From NCBI GenBank assembly GCA_009845645.1, contig VXZF01000615.1, positions 1 to 6,713 of the forward strand: a DNA stretch of 6,713 nucleotides, read 5' to 3'. The translations under genes and the position numbers were made by a program. The first letter of the stretch is position 1. Each line of letters opens with the position of its first letter. Below the pieces are notes generated by a model. That model saw only the letters and a program-made list of their open reading frames with translations. It searched no databases and had not been told where the DNA came from. Positions 1-5,565 of the stretch are shown one piece after another. This stretch comes from Gemmatimonadota bacterium. GTDB lineage: Bacteria > Latescibacterota > UBA2968 > UBA8231.

Positions 1-2
1 TC

Positions 3-476
3 GCCCGGATGCGCCACGGAGACGAGCAAGAGCGCGAGATGGCCGCGGTGGCGCTGAGTGCGGTGGGCCGCGTCGCCGTGGATGCGCTGCGCGAGACGCT
101 GGCGGATCCCGACCCGTGTCTGCGGGCGACGGCTGCGGACATCGCGGGTGATCTGGGGCGCGAAAGTCTAGCCCTAGTGCCCGATATGGAGCGCGCGCTA
201 GACGATGCAGATGTCTGGGTGCGGCACAATGCGCTACAAGCGCTAGCATTATGGGGCCGAGAGGCGCGCGGTGCAGAGGAGCGGGTAGTAGAGTCACTAA
301 CCGACGCCGAGCCTTTTGTGCGCTTTAACGCCCTCGGCGCGCTGATGAGTATGCGTCCTTTGGATGCGCGTTGTGCCGAGTGGTTTAAGCACGTCGCCGC
401 CGCCGATGAAGCGCATCCCCAATGGCGGGCACAAGATGCGTTGCTGCGGTGGGACAACGCAGCGCTGCGCTATTAG
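3..476 (+). CDS. HEAT-repeat protein, C-terminal part (5' end outside window)
   Basis: This frame is open to the left edge of the window, so the ATG at 9 is probably internal and the gene is 5'-truncated. The visible ~157 residues form two-helix repeats typical of HEAT or PBS-lyase-type HEAT proteins. Repeat signatures are PDPCLRATAADIAGDLG, DADVWVRHNALQALALWG and DAEPFVRFNALGALMSM, spaced about 30-45 residues apart. Each has the expected Asp-x-x-x-x-Val/Leu-Arg turn followed by an Ala/Leu-rich second helix. Such solenoids are protein-interaction scaffolds; no catalytic residue is visible and the partner cannot be inferred. The gene stops 19 bases before the ceramidase-like gene on the same strand, so the two are probably co-transcribed. 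Assignment to the HEAT fold is firm; the function is unknown. Confidence 0.8.
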   Translation, partial: ARMRHGDEQEREMAAVALSAVGRVAVDALRETLADPDPCLRATAADIAGDLGRESLALVPDMERALDDADVWVRHNALQALALWGREARGAEERVVESLTDAEPFVRFNALGALMSMRPLDARCAEWFKHVAAADEAHPQWRAQDALLRWDNAALRY

Positions 477-484
477 CTGCACCG

Positions 485-490
485 AAAGGA
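485..490 (+). promoter_or_regulatory. Ribosome binding site deciding the ceramidase-like start
   Basis: AAAGGA lies 5 bases before the ATG at 496. It supports 496 as the start rather than the in-frame GTG at 364, which would lie inside the HEAT gene and add 44 residues without family resemblance. Confidence 0.6.
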
Positions 491-495
491 AAATC

Positions 496-1911
496 ATGCA
501 CGAGACCAACCTACTGAGAGCCGGAGCGGCGATGATCGACATTACCCCGCCCGCGGGGACGCATCTGGCGGGAAGCGGGGCTGGCGAACACCGCCCGGCC
601 CAAGCCGTAATGGACCCACTCTTCGCCAAGGCCATCGTCTTTGAGTCAGGCGAGCAGCGCGTCTGCATGGTAATCTTGGATCTCACCATCGTCACCGGCT
701 CCTACACGGACCAAATCCGCGCCGCCATCGGCGAGCAAACGGGCATCGCACCCGAGGCGATCATGGTCCAGGCGACCCAAACGCACTCCGCCCCAAGTCT
801 CGGCTACTTTATGCTGGACCCAGATTTCCCATTGGAAACCACCGCAGAAACCGAGTATCTGCGCGGAGCCGAGCGCGCCTACGGCGACCGGGCCGCTGCT
901 GCCGCAGTGGAGGCCGCAGTCGCAGCGGCGGACAAGCTGCAACCTGTGCGCATCGGCTTGGGGCGCGGCGTGTTAGGGGATTTGGCCTTCAATCGCCGCG
1001 GCATACGCCGAGACGGCACTATCGCCATGCCCAAGCCACTGGGACGGGAGCAGCAGCCGTTCGGGATCGCGGATGTCTGCTATCTCGAAGGGCCGATGGA
1101 CCCGGAAGTCGGCGTGTGCTGCATCCAAGATATGGATATGCAGCCGCTGGCCTTTCTCCTGCACTACACCTGTCACCCGGTCAATGCGTTCGGGTATCCC
1201 GAGACCTATCGGGCCGTGTCGGCGGATTGGCCTGGTGCTTGGACGCGACAGATGCAGCAGCTATTCGGCTCCGACGCCGTGCCATTGGTCGTCAACGGCT
1301 GTTGCGGCAACATCAACCCCTGGCATCCCTTCGATCCAGATTGCCGGCCGGATCACCAGCGGATGGGGCGCGAACTGGCTCAGATGAGCGAACGCATCGT
1401 CCACAATATGGTGTTTGCCAACCACGCTGCGTTGGATTGTAGAGTCGAAAATATCGGCCTGCCCTTGCGCAATATTCCGGCCGAACGCTTGCGCGAGGTC
1501 AACGCGATTCTCGCTGAGAATCCGCAACCGCCGCGCGGAGCCAACGGCGAAGTGGATCCGCACTGGTTCCGCGCCGCATCGACCCGCAGCGTCGAACTGT
1601 GCCGGCAGCGGGACGCCGAGTTCCCCTATGAAATCCAAGCTTTCCGCATCGGCGACCTCGGCGTAATCGGCCTGCCGGGGGAACCTTTTGTCGAAGGACA
1701 GCTCGCGCTCAAGACAAACTCAGCGGCCCCTTTTCTCTTTCCAGCCCACCTCACCACGCACTACGTCGGCTACCTGCCGACGCGGGCAGCCTATGCCCGA
1801 GGCGGACACGAGGCCAACGAAGACGTTACCTACTGGGCCAAACTCGCCCCCGGCAGCCTCGAAACGGTAATTGAGCAGGCTCGGACGCTGGTGGAAGAAC
1901 TGTTTTTATGA
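496..1911 (+). CDS. Neutral/alkaline non-lysosomal ceramidase N-terminal-domain protein (short form)
   Basis: The 471-residue protein starts with the family's characteristic beta-strand segment (AGAAMIDITPPAGTHLAG, residues 9-26). It keeps candidates for the zinc ligands known from neutral ceramidases: His97 in TQTHSAP, a His in HYTCHP (His223 or His227), Glu396 in LPGEPF and Tyr426 in GYLPTR. Neutral ceramidases cleave the amide bond of ceramide. However, their nucleophile is the Ser of a GDVSPN motif, and the aligned segment here reads GNINPW (271-276), with Asn274 in that place. The protein is also shorter than canonical enzymes (about 650-750 residues) and lacks their C-terminal immunoglobulin-like domain. 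No signal peptide is visible, so it is probably cytoplasmic. It follows the HEAT gene by 19 bases. Family membership is secure; ceramide as substrate is doubtful, and a different metal-dependent hydrolysis is equally possible. Confidence 0.85.
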   Translation: MHETNLLRAGAAMIDITPPAGTHLAGSGAGEHRPAQAVMDPLFAKAIVFESGEQRVCMVILDLTIVTGSYTDQIRAAIGEQTGIAPEAIMVQATQTHSAPSLGYFMLDPDFPLETTAETEYLRGAERAYGDRAAAAAVEAAVAAADKLQPVRIGLGRGVLGDLAFNRRGIRRDGTIAMPKPLGREQQPFGIADVCYLEGPMDPEVGVCCIQDMDMQPLAFLLHYTCHPVNAFGYPETYRAVSADWPGAWTRQMQQLFGSDAVPLVVNGCCGNINPWHPFDPDCRPDHQRMGRELAQMSERIVHNMVFANHAALDCRVENIGLPLRNIPAERLREVNAILAENPQPPRGANGEVDPHWFRAASTRSVELCRQRDAEFPYEIQAFRIGDLGVIGLPGEPFVEGQLALKTNSAAPFLFPAHLTTHYVGYLPTRAAYARGGHEANEDVTYWAKLAPGSLETVIEQARTLVEELFL

Positions 1912-1969
1912 GCTAGGGATAGCAGGCGTTCACGTGCGGTGGATGGGGAACCAAGTTTACTAAACAGCG

Positions 1970-2278
1970 CTAGTCGCTAAACGCCTTGAACGCCAGTCCG
2001 GCAATCGCTAATATCGTCGTTATCTGGAGCGGTACAACCCAGCGGTATAATCGGTCAATTTTGGCTTCCAGCGACTCGCGGGTGGCATCAATTTTGGCTT
2101 CCAGCGACTCCCGATTGGTGTCAATTTTGCCGTCTAACTCCGCACGGGTGGCGTCGATCTTGGTTTCGATGCGGCCCAGCCGCACGTCGATTTGCTCGAC
2201 AATGCCCTCTAGCCGGGCGATGCGCCCCTCGTGGTCTAGCGAATACGGACGCTCTGGCGACGGATGGTGCTCACTCAC
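1970..2278 (-). CDS. Small tail-anchored coiled-coil protein with 11-residue repeats
   Basis: This 102-residue protein starts at GTG 2278. It has a charged N-terminus, then a long Leu/Ile/Glu/Arg/Lys-rich helix (about residues 15-78). Within that helix are four 11-residue units of the type KIDATRESLEA, a hendecad coiled-coil spacing. It ends in one hydrophobic segment (WVVPLQITTILAIAGLAF, about residues 79-96) and a five-residue tail. This predicts a C-terminal membrane anchor with the coiled coil in the cytoplasm, probably an oligomer. There are no catalytic motifs. Similar small hydrophobic-tailed coiled-coil proteins are common hypothetical genes in bacteria and phages, and no specific function can be given. 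It converges on the ceramidase-like gene with 58 bases between the stops. Confidence 0.7.
   Translation of the reverse strand: MSEHHPSPERPYSLDHEGRIARLEGIVEQIDVRLGRIETKIDATRAELDGKIDTNRESLEAKIDATRESLEAKIDRLYRWVVPLQITTILAIAGLAFKAFSD
2055..2186 (-). repeat. Four tandem 33-bp units inside the coiled-coil gene
   Basis: Units begin at 2055, 2088, 2121 and 2154, each opening with tcaattttgg or a variant of it. The first two are nearly identical, the third and fourth progressively diverged. The exact 33-bp period keeps the frame and encodes the 11-residue repeat, so the array probably grew by in-frame duplication at the C-terminal side. Confidence 0.8.
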
Positions 2279-2500
2279 GATCCGATCTCCTCGGTGTTAA
2301 AGCGTGAACAGCGCAAAACCCTCGCATCAGATATTCGCAAAATTCATGCCACGGCGGCAGTGCAGTGGGGAAGACGGGGCCGTGCGGGTCAGACTGTATC
2401 GGGCACAACCCATCCGTGAAACCTTTAGGAAGCACCCTCTAAAAAGGGTAGTGCGTCAGGTTGAAAATTTCAATCCCTTGGTAAATTCGGAATCAGCAAC
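2279..2500. other. Non-coding stretch between the coiled-coil gene and the displaced gene end
   Basis: No convincing gene is seen in these 222 bases. Apart from the ribosome binding site at 2287-2292, they hold one imperfect hairpin (2432-2454, stem ACCCT/AGGGT with a CTAAAA loop) that is not followed by a T-run on either strand. An 81-codon frame starting at GTG 2304 has no family features and runs into the repeat fragment, so it is not called. This stretch may be what lay downstream of the oxidoreductase gene, or of a second copy of it, before the present arrangement arose. Confidence 0.4.
2287..2292 (-). promoter_or_regulatory. Ribosome binding site for the coiled-coil gene
   Basis: Read on the minus strand, GAGGAG lies 8 bases before the GTG at 2278. 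This supports the GTG start; no ATG sits at that position. Confidence 0.65.
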
Positions 2501-2614
2501 TCAGCTACTAAACCCCACTTCGCTCTCCTCCCTGTCGGCCGCCTTCTGAATGCAAATGACGTTGCGCGTCGAGCGCAGTACCGCAGCGGTGTCGAGGCCG
2601 TTGGCGGGCACTTT
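2501..2614 (-). pseudogene. Displaced 3' end of a Gfo/Idh/MocA-type oxidoreductase gene
   Basis: Bases 2511-2614 align without gaps to 5576-5679, the end of the intact oxidoreductase gene, with about 10 mismatches in 104 bases (roughly 90% identity). Read on the minus strand in the same frame, this copy still encodes VPANGLDTAAVLRSTRNVI followed by CIQKAADREESEVGFSS. The stop codon at 2501-2503 is in the same place as in the intact gene. Homology ends abruptly at about 2614, 10 bases before the KAP gene stop codon at 2624-2626. No start or Rossmann domain accompanies it, so it is a remnant. It is either a leftover made when a cassette entered the gene end or the tail of a lost paralogue. Confidence 0.85.
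2511..2614 (+). repeat. Direct repeat, left copy
   Basis: This is the left member of a ~104-bp direct repeat pair in the same orientation as 5576-5679, offset by exactly 3065 bases without gaps. The pair brackets the KAP NTPase and vapBC genes with almost no spare sequence on either side. Confidence 0.85.
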
Positions 2615-2623
2615 GTCAGTTTT

Positions 2624-4363
2624 TTACTTAAAGAGATCGTCTCTCCATCCGCCGAGGTATTTGTCTGCAAGTTCTAGAAGCTCATCTGCCCCATTAAGCT
2701 TTGCAGCCTTCAGACTCTCAATCCGTTCCTTCAGCGTTGCCTCGTCGCCGTAAAGCTCAGTCAGAGCATCCCAAAATAAACGCGGAGAGCGTTGGACTGC
2801 CCGGCTTCCCACTGCTTGGCTCTTGATCTCATCATAGGCATCACGAAGCAGGGCTAACGTCAATTTAGGTGAACTATCGATCTTGAACGGGCTTTCCGAC
2901 GGACCTGCGGCCTGCTTCATACAAAGAAAAATCCTTAAAAGTTCATGCTCTCCCGCCAGAGCGTCAACCGAGGCTGACCGAACTTCTTCACGCCAAGCCT
3001 TCTCAAATTCTGATGCCATTCGTTCCGATACCAACTTATGACCGACGCGCTCTTGATACCCGACAATATCGATCAGTTTCAATTTAGAAGATAGTGACCT
3101 TAGTTCAGGTAGGATCTGGCATACCGCTTTTTCGACTTTAGTAGGGTCATTCAGCGATCTCAAGAGGCGAAGTACGACACGAGTGACTGAAATTCTGGAA
3201 GGCCAATCAAACATACCCCTCTCTCGCTCAGGAAGCGGCAAAAGATTGAGCAACACGATCGTCCCCGGCACTACGTGTTCGGAGGCGAACTCTCCCTCGA
3301 ATATCTCTAATGATGTGATAACGCCCTGTAGTTGTTCCGGGTCGAGAGCACTCAAGTAGTTATCGAAGGCATCGCGATCAGCGATATGTTTCCATGCCTG
3401 CTCTGCCCCCATAACGGCTTGCAGGTTTTGATTTGCGAAACGCTCCAAATAAAGCCGCAGAATATCCTCATGCGCGACGCGACGCTCCTTAAGCCATTCC
3501 TTCTTCCAGCTATTACCATAGGAGGCACTACCAATATGACATCCCCCGGCCGGAAAGAGGTGATTGATCATACTTTCAACGACGCGACTGTGATCTCCAG
3601 CGACCTCAACCAAGCCATTGACTTGAGCCTTAAGGTGTGCTGGATCGCTGTGGCGAGCAGAGTCGGAGTCTGTGATAAGACCGTCAATAGAACGATACAA
3701 GAGCTTGAAAACGTCTGGAAGAAACACTCGAATGGCTTCAAGTGTGAGAAGATCGGCAAGCGCAATTTGTCCTTTGAGGGATATTACAGTACCGTGGATG
3801 GCAGCAGCATATCGTCGAACGTCTCGCATGTTCTGGACAAGCGGCCGTATGATCTCCATGAGGACATCTGGCCAGACTTCTTCATCAGGCGAGCCGGGAT
3901 TTTCGATGTCGTTAAGAACATTGTTTAAGGCCGAGATTATCTGCTGGTGTAGCATATCACTGGGCACTACAGGCAAATCAAACGCTACTTGGAGGATTTT
4001 TTCCAAGTAATCGCGCCCCGATGCTCCCTGCTCATCAAGTGCCTTTTCGACGCGGTCTCGGTCAAAAGCCACGATATAAATGATATTGGGAAAGTTGGCT
4101 GTTAGCCGAACCAACTTGAAGATGTCTCGGATTTCAGATGTTGCCAGCCGATCTATGTCGTCGAGTATCACCACAATCGGTTTGTCGAGATCAGAAAGAG
4201 CGTTTTTGATCTTGAGTCGCTGACCACCAACACCTTCTTTTCGACGCTGAAGGAGCTTGCCTATGATTTTTATTGCAGTACTAAGTCGCTCAGACCATGT
4301 ACCAACAACAGGCAGCCATCCCTTGCCGGAGAATATCTCGCTATACGCCTCAAGTACTTTCGC
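2624..4363 (-). CDS. KAP-family P-loop NTPase, Walker B and C-terminal portion (downstream of a frameshift)
   Basis: This open frame of ~579 codons continues the NTPase begun at 4685, one reading frame away. It is open from just after an in-frame stop at 4364-4366 and begins KVLEAYSEIF. Walker B is VVILDDIDRL (4145-4174), followed by the strand segment IIYIVAFDRDRV and the family's NMRDVRRY segment (3809-3832). After that come a largely helical region with LEAIRVFLPDVFKLL, a segment reading WLKERRVAHEDILRLYLERF, and a helical C-terminus. These are features of KAP NTPases, STAND-like ATPases that include the F-plasmid phage-exclusion protein PifA and animal Kidins220. Many KAP proteins carry membrane helices between Walker A and B; only a weakly hydrophobic stretch (WLPVVGTW...IKIIGKLL) is seen here. 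A GTG at 4174 is not a credible start because it lies within Walker B. Lower GC than the flanks suggests transfer. Confidence 0.8.
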   Translation of the reverse strand, partial: AKVLEAYSEIFSGKGWLPVVGTWSERLSTAIKIIGKLLQRRKEGVGGQRLKIKNALSDLDKPIVVILDDIDRLATSEIRDIFKLVRLTANFPNIIYIVAFDRDRVEKALDEQGASGRDYLEKILQVAFDLPVVPSDMLHQQIISALNNVLNDIENPGSPDEEVWPDVLMEIIRPLVQNMRDVRRYAAAIHGTVISLKGQIALADLLTLEAIRVFLPDVFKLLYRSIDGLITDSDSARHSDPAHLKAQVNGLVEVAGDHSRVVESMINHLFPAGGCHIGSASYGNSWKKEWLKERRVAHEDILRLYLERFANQNLQAVMGAEQAWKHIADRDAFDNYLSALDPEQLQGVITSLEIFEGEFASEHVVPGTIVLLNLLPLPERERGMFDWPSRISVTRVVLRLLRSLNDPTKVEKAVCQILPELRSLSSKLKLIDIVGYQERVGHKLVSERMASEFEKAWREEVRSASVDALAGEHELLRIFLCMKQAAGPSESPFKIDSSPKLTLALLRDAYDEIKSQAVGSRAVQRSPRLFWDALTELYGDEATLKERIESLKAAKLNGADELLELADKYLGGWRDDLFK

Positions 4364-4685
4364 CTATTTCGGCAAGATCACGACGAACCTTCCGACGACC
4401 CCTCAGTTGAGCGGCGAGTTCGATAAAAAACGACTCGACGAGTTGCGCTGCACCACTGAACATCCACGGATTAAAGTCGAGTATGGGGACTTCTTCCTTC
4501 TCAAACTCATTCCGGGCGAGGTTAATAAAAGACGTTTTTCCAGAACCCCAAGGGCCAAGGACGCCGACTACAATCCCCTTCTTGGCATCAAGGGCAAGTA
4601 CATGCTGAACGAAATTTTGAGCGTCAGAAATTCTACCAATAGCATCCTCTTCGGGATTTTCTATAGGGTTGTCACCAACTATCAT
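4350..4685 (-). CDS. KAP-family P-loop NTPase, N-terminal Walker A portion (ends at a frameshift)
   Basis: Starting at ATG 4685, this 111-codon frame opens with MIVGDNPIENPEEDAIGR, the usual KAP entry segment. It continues to Walker A GPWGSGKT (residues 44-51, Lys50 the phosphate-binding lysine) and the family hallmark FNPWMFS (71-77), followed by a helix ending LAAQL. It then reads RRDLAEIGEST and stops at 4350-4352. The homologous protein continues in the next frame (2624-4363), so one insertion or two deleted bases within about 4353-4366 split the gene. Joined, the product would be about 690 residues, normal for the family. An upstream ATG at 4781 would add a 32-residue hydrophobic/basic extension lacking family resemblance, and the ribosome binding site favours 4685. 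As written, no full NTPase could be made, so this is either a pseudogene or a sequencing error. Confidence 0.8.
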   Translation of the reverse strand: MIVGDNPIENPEEDAIGRISDAQNFVQHVLALDAKKGIVVGVLGPWGSGKTSFINLARNEFEKEEVPILDFNPWMFSGAAQLVESFFIELAAQLRGRRKVRRDLAEIGEST

Positions 4686-4691
4686 CACGTA

Positions 4692-4697
4692 TCTCCT
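4692..4697 (-). promoter_or_regulatory. Ribosome binding site for the KAP NTPase
   Basis: On the minus strand AGGAGA lies 6 bases before ATG 4685. An alternative GTG at 4688 is only 3 bases away, too close. This fixes the start downstream of the longer open frame. Confidence 0.7.
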
Positions 4698-4835
4698 ATG
4701 CAAATCAGGACGTTGTGAAATTAATCCGTATTCGTTCTTCCAGCCTTTAAAGAAAAATAAGCGCCTTAGTAGAATGTGCATGACTTCTGGCCGAGAAAAC
4801 CGATGCCCGTGTCTTTGTCACGCCACCTGTCGGGA

Positions 4836-4864
4836 TTGACGCGGTGCAGGCATGACAGTAGATT
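4836..4864 (+). promoter_or_regulatory. Likely vapBC promoter
   Basis: TTGACG (4836-4841) and TAGATT (4859-4864) match the bacterial -35 and -10 consensus at five and four of six positions, with an ideal 17-base spacer. Transcription would begin near 4870-4872, only a few bases before the vapB ATG at 4874. That agrees with the lack of a ribosome binding site there. The left arm of the inverted repeat lies in the spacer, so a bound repressor would block this promoter. Confidence 0.5.
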
Positions 4865-4881
4865 CATGATATCATGCCTGC
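4846..4881. promoter_or_regulatory. Inverted repeat over the vapB start: candidate VapBC operator
   Basis: GCAGGCATGA (4846-4855) and TCATGCCTGC (4872-4881) are perfect reverse complements separated by 16 bases. A second perfect palindrome, CATGATATCATG (4865-4876), overlaps the right arm. The arms bracket the -10 element and the start codon. VapB-type ribbon-helix-helix antitoxins, alone or with toxin, repress their own operons by binding such palindromes, so this is the natural operator candidate. If transcribed from further upstream, the arms could also form a hairpin hiding the start codon. Confidence 0.6.
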
Positions 4882-5119
4882 TACTCAGATTACCCTTCGC
4901 AATGTCGATCCCGAACTCTCGCGGCGGCTTCGCGCTGTCAGTGCGGAACGCGGCGAGAGCCTGAACAGCACCGTGCTGCGCCTCCTGAAAGACGCGGTCG
5001 GGTTGGATGCGCGTCGCGACCGCCTGCGCCGATACGTCACATGGACGGCCGACGACCTCTCGGAGTTTACCGATGCGCTACGTGCGCAGCGAGTCGTCGA
5101 TGAACGGTATTGGCAGTGA
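4874..5119 (+). CDS. vapB: VapB-type antitoxin (ribbon-helix-helix)
   Basis: This 81-residue protein has an N-terminal ribbon-helix-helix DNA-binding domain (residues ~4-44). The strand is TQITLRNVD, followed by PELSRRLRAVSAERGESLN and a second helix STVLRLLKDAVG, as in FitA/VapB antitoxins. The C-terminal tail carries ALRAQRVVDERYW, matching the Arg...Asp-x-x-x-Trp-type segment these antitoxins insert into the toxin's active site. It would neutralise the adjacent PIN toxin and repress the operon. Its stop overlaps the toxin's GTG start by GTGA, implying translational coupling. No ribosome binding site precedes ATG 4874; the promoter position suggests a leaderless message. It is divergent from the KAP gene, with 188 bases between the two start codons. 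Confidence 0.85.
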   Translation: MPATQITLRNVDPELSRRLRAVSAERGESLNSTVLRLLKDAVGLDARRDRLRRYVTWTADDLSEFTDALRAQRVVDERYWQ

Positions 5120-5526
5120 ACTCGACCGACCGACTTGTCCTCGACACCAGCGCGTACTCGCACCTGCGTACCGGACATCCTCAAGTGATCGACTATGTGG
5201 CGGATGCACCGGTAGTTATCATGCCGGTGACAGTGCTCGGAGAGCTTGAAGCGGCATTCGAGTTGGGGAGCCGTGTGCAGGAGAATCGCCACGCCCTCAC
5301 TGATTTCCTCAATGAGCCTTTCGTCAGCGTATTGGACGTCACTTCCGAAACCGTTCGGCACTATGCCCGAATTTTTGTGGCTTTGCGTCGAGCCGGTACA
5401 CCAATCCCTATGAACGATGTGTGGATCGCGGCAGCGACGATGGAATGTCGCGGGTGCCTGTTGACCTTCGATAGCGACTATCGCCACGTCGCAGAACTCG
5501 ACTACACGTTGCTTGACGCACCTTGA
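5116..5526 (+). CDS. vapC: VapC-type PIN-domain ribonuclease toxin
   Basis: This 136-residue PIN-domain protein matches VapC length. It has the acidic metal-binding residues expected: Asp10 in LVLDTSAY, Glu43 in VTVLGELEA, Asp101 in MNDVWIAAA, and Asp119 with Asp121 in LLTFDSDYRHV. VapC toxins are magnesium-dependent RNases, often cutting tRNA or 23S rRNA; the target here cannot be read from sequence. All key acids are intact, so it should be active. GTG 5116 is preferred because it overlaps the vapB stop (GTGA); a TTG at 5110 would add only two residues. It ends 39 bases before the stop of the convergent oxidoreductase gene. Confidence 0.88.
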   Translation: MNSTDRLVLDTSAYSHLRTGHPQVIDYVADAPVVIMPVTVLGELEAAFELGSRVQENRHALTDFLNEPFVSVLDVTSETVRHYARIFVALRRAGTPIPMNDVWIAAATMECRGCLLTFDSDYRHVAELDYTLLDAP

Positions 5527-5565
5527 CCGCCATTACTTGGAGCACGAGCCTCCGTTTCCTCCTCG

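Noticed and set aside
364..495. Longer version of the ceramidase-like gene starting at GTG 364
   Set aside because: The extra 44 residues overlap the HEAT gene, lack family resemblance, and the ribosome binding site at 485-490 points to ATG 496.
2055..2186. 33-bp repeats as a CRISPR array
   Set aside because: Units are tandem with no spacers, lie in frame within a protein-coding gene, and encode a coiled-coil repeat.
2432..2454. Hairpin as an intrinsic terminator
   Set aside because: The five-pair stem extends only with bulges and no T-run follows on either strand.
2304..2549. 81-codon plus-strand frame in the gap before the left repeat
   Set aside because: It has no recognisable domain, an unconvincing GTG start, and its end lies antisense to the displaced oxidoreductase fragment.
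3332..3928. 198-codon plus-strand frame opposite the KAP gene
   Set aside because: It is antisense to a well-supported family gene, without its own motifs or a clear ribosome binding site.
4350..4366. Programmed +1 frameshift of the release-factor-2 type at the TGA stop
   Set aside because: The context is ACT TGA G rather than a slippery CTT TGA C, and no well-placed internal ribosome-binding-like stimulator is evident. A mutation or sequencing error is simpler.
4257..4718. 153-codon plus-strand frame opposite the KAP N-terminus
   Set aside because: It overlaps Walker A coding sequence antisense and shows no family features.
4686..4781. 32-residue N-terminal extension of the KAP protein from ATG 4781
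   Set aside because: The KAP-typical sequence begins at ATG 4685, which has AGGAGA 6 bases upstream. The extension is probably the untranslated leader.
5539..5553. GGAG/CTCC hairpin between vapC and the oxidoreductase gene as a terminator
   Set aside because: It is only a four-pair stem with a seven-base loop and no proper T-run.
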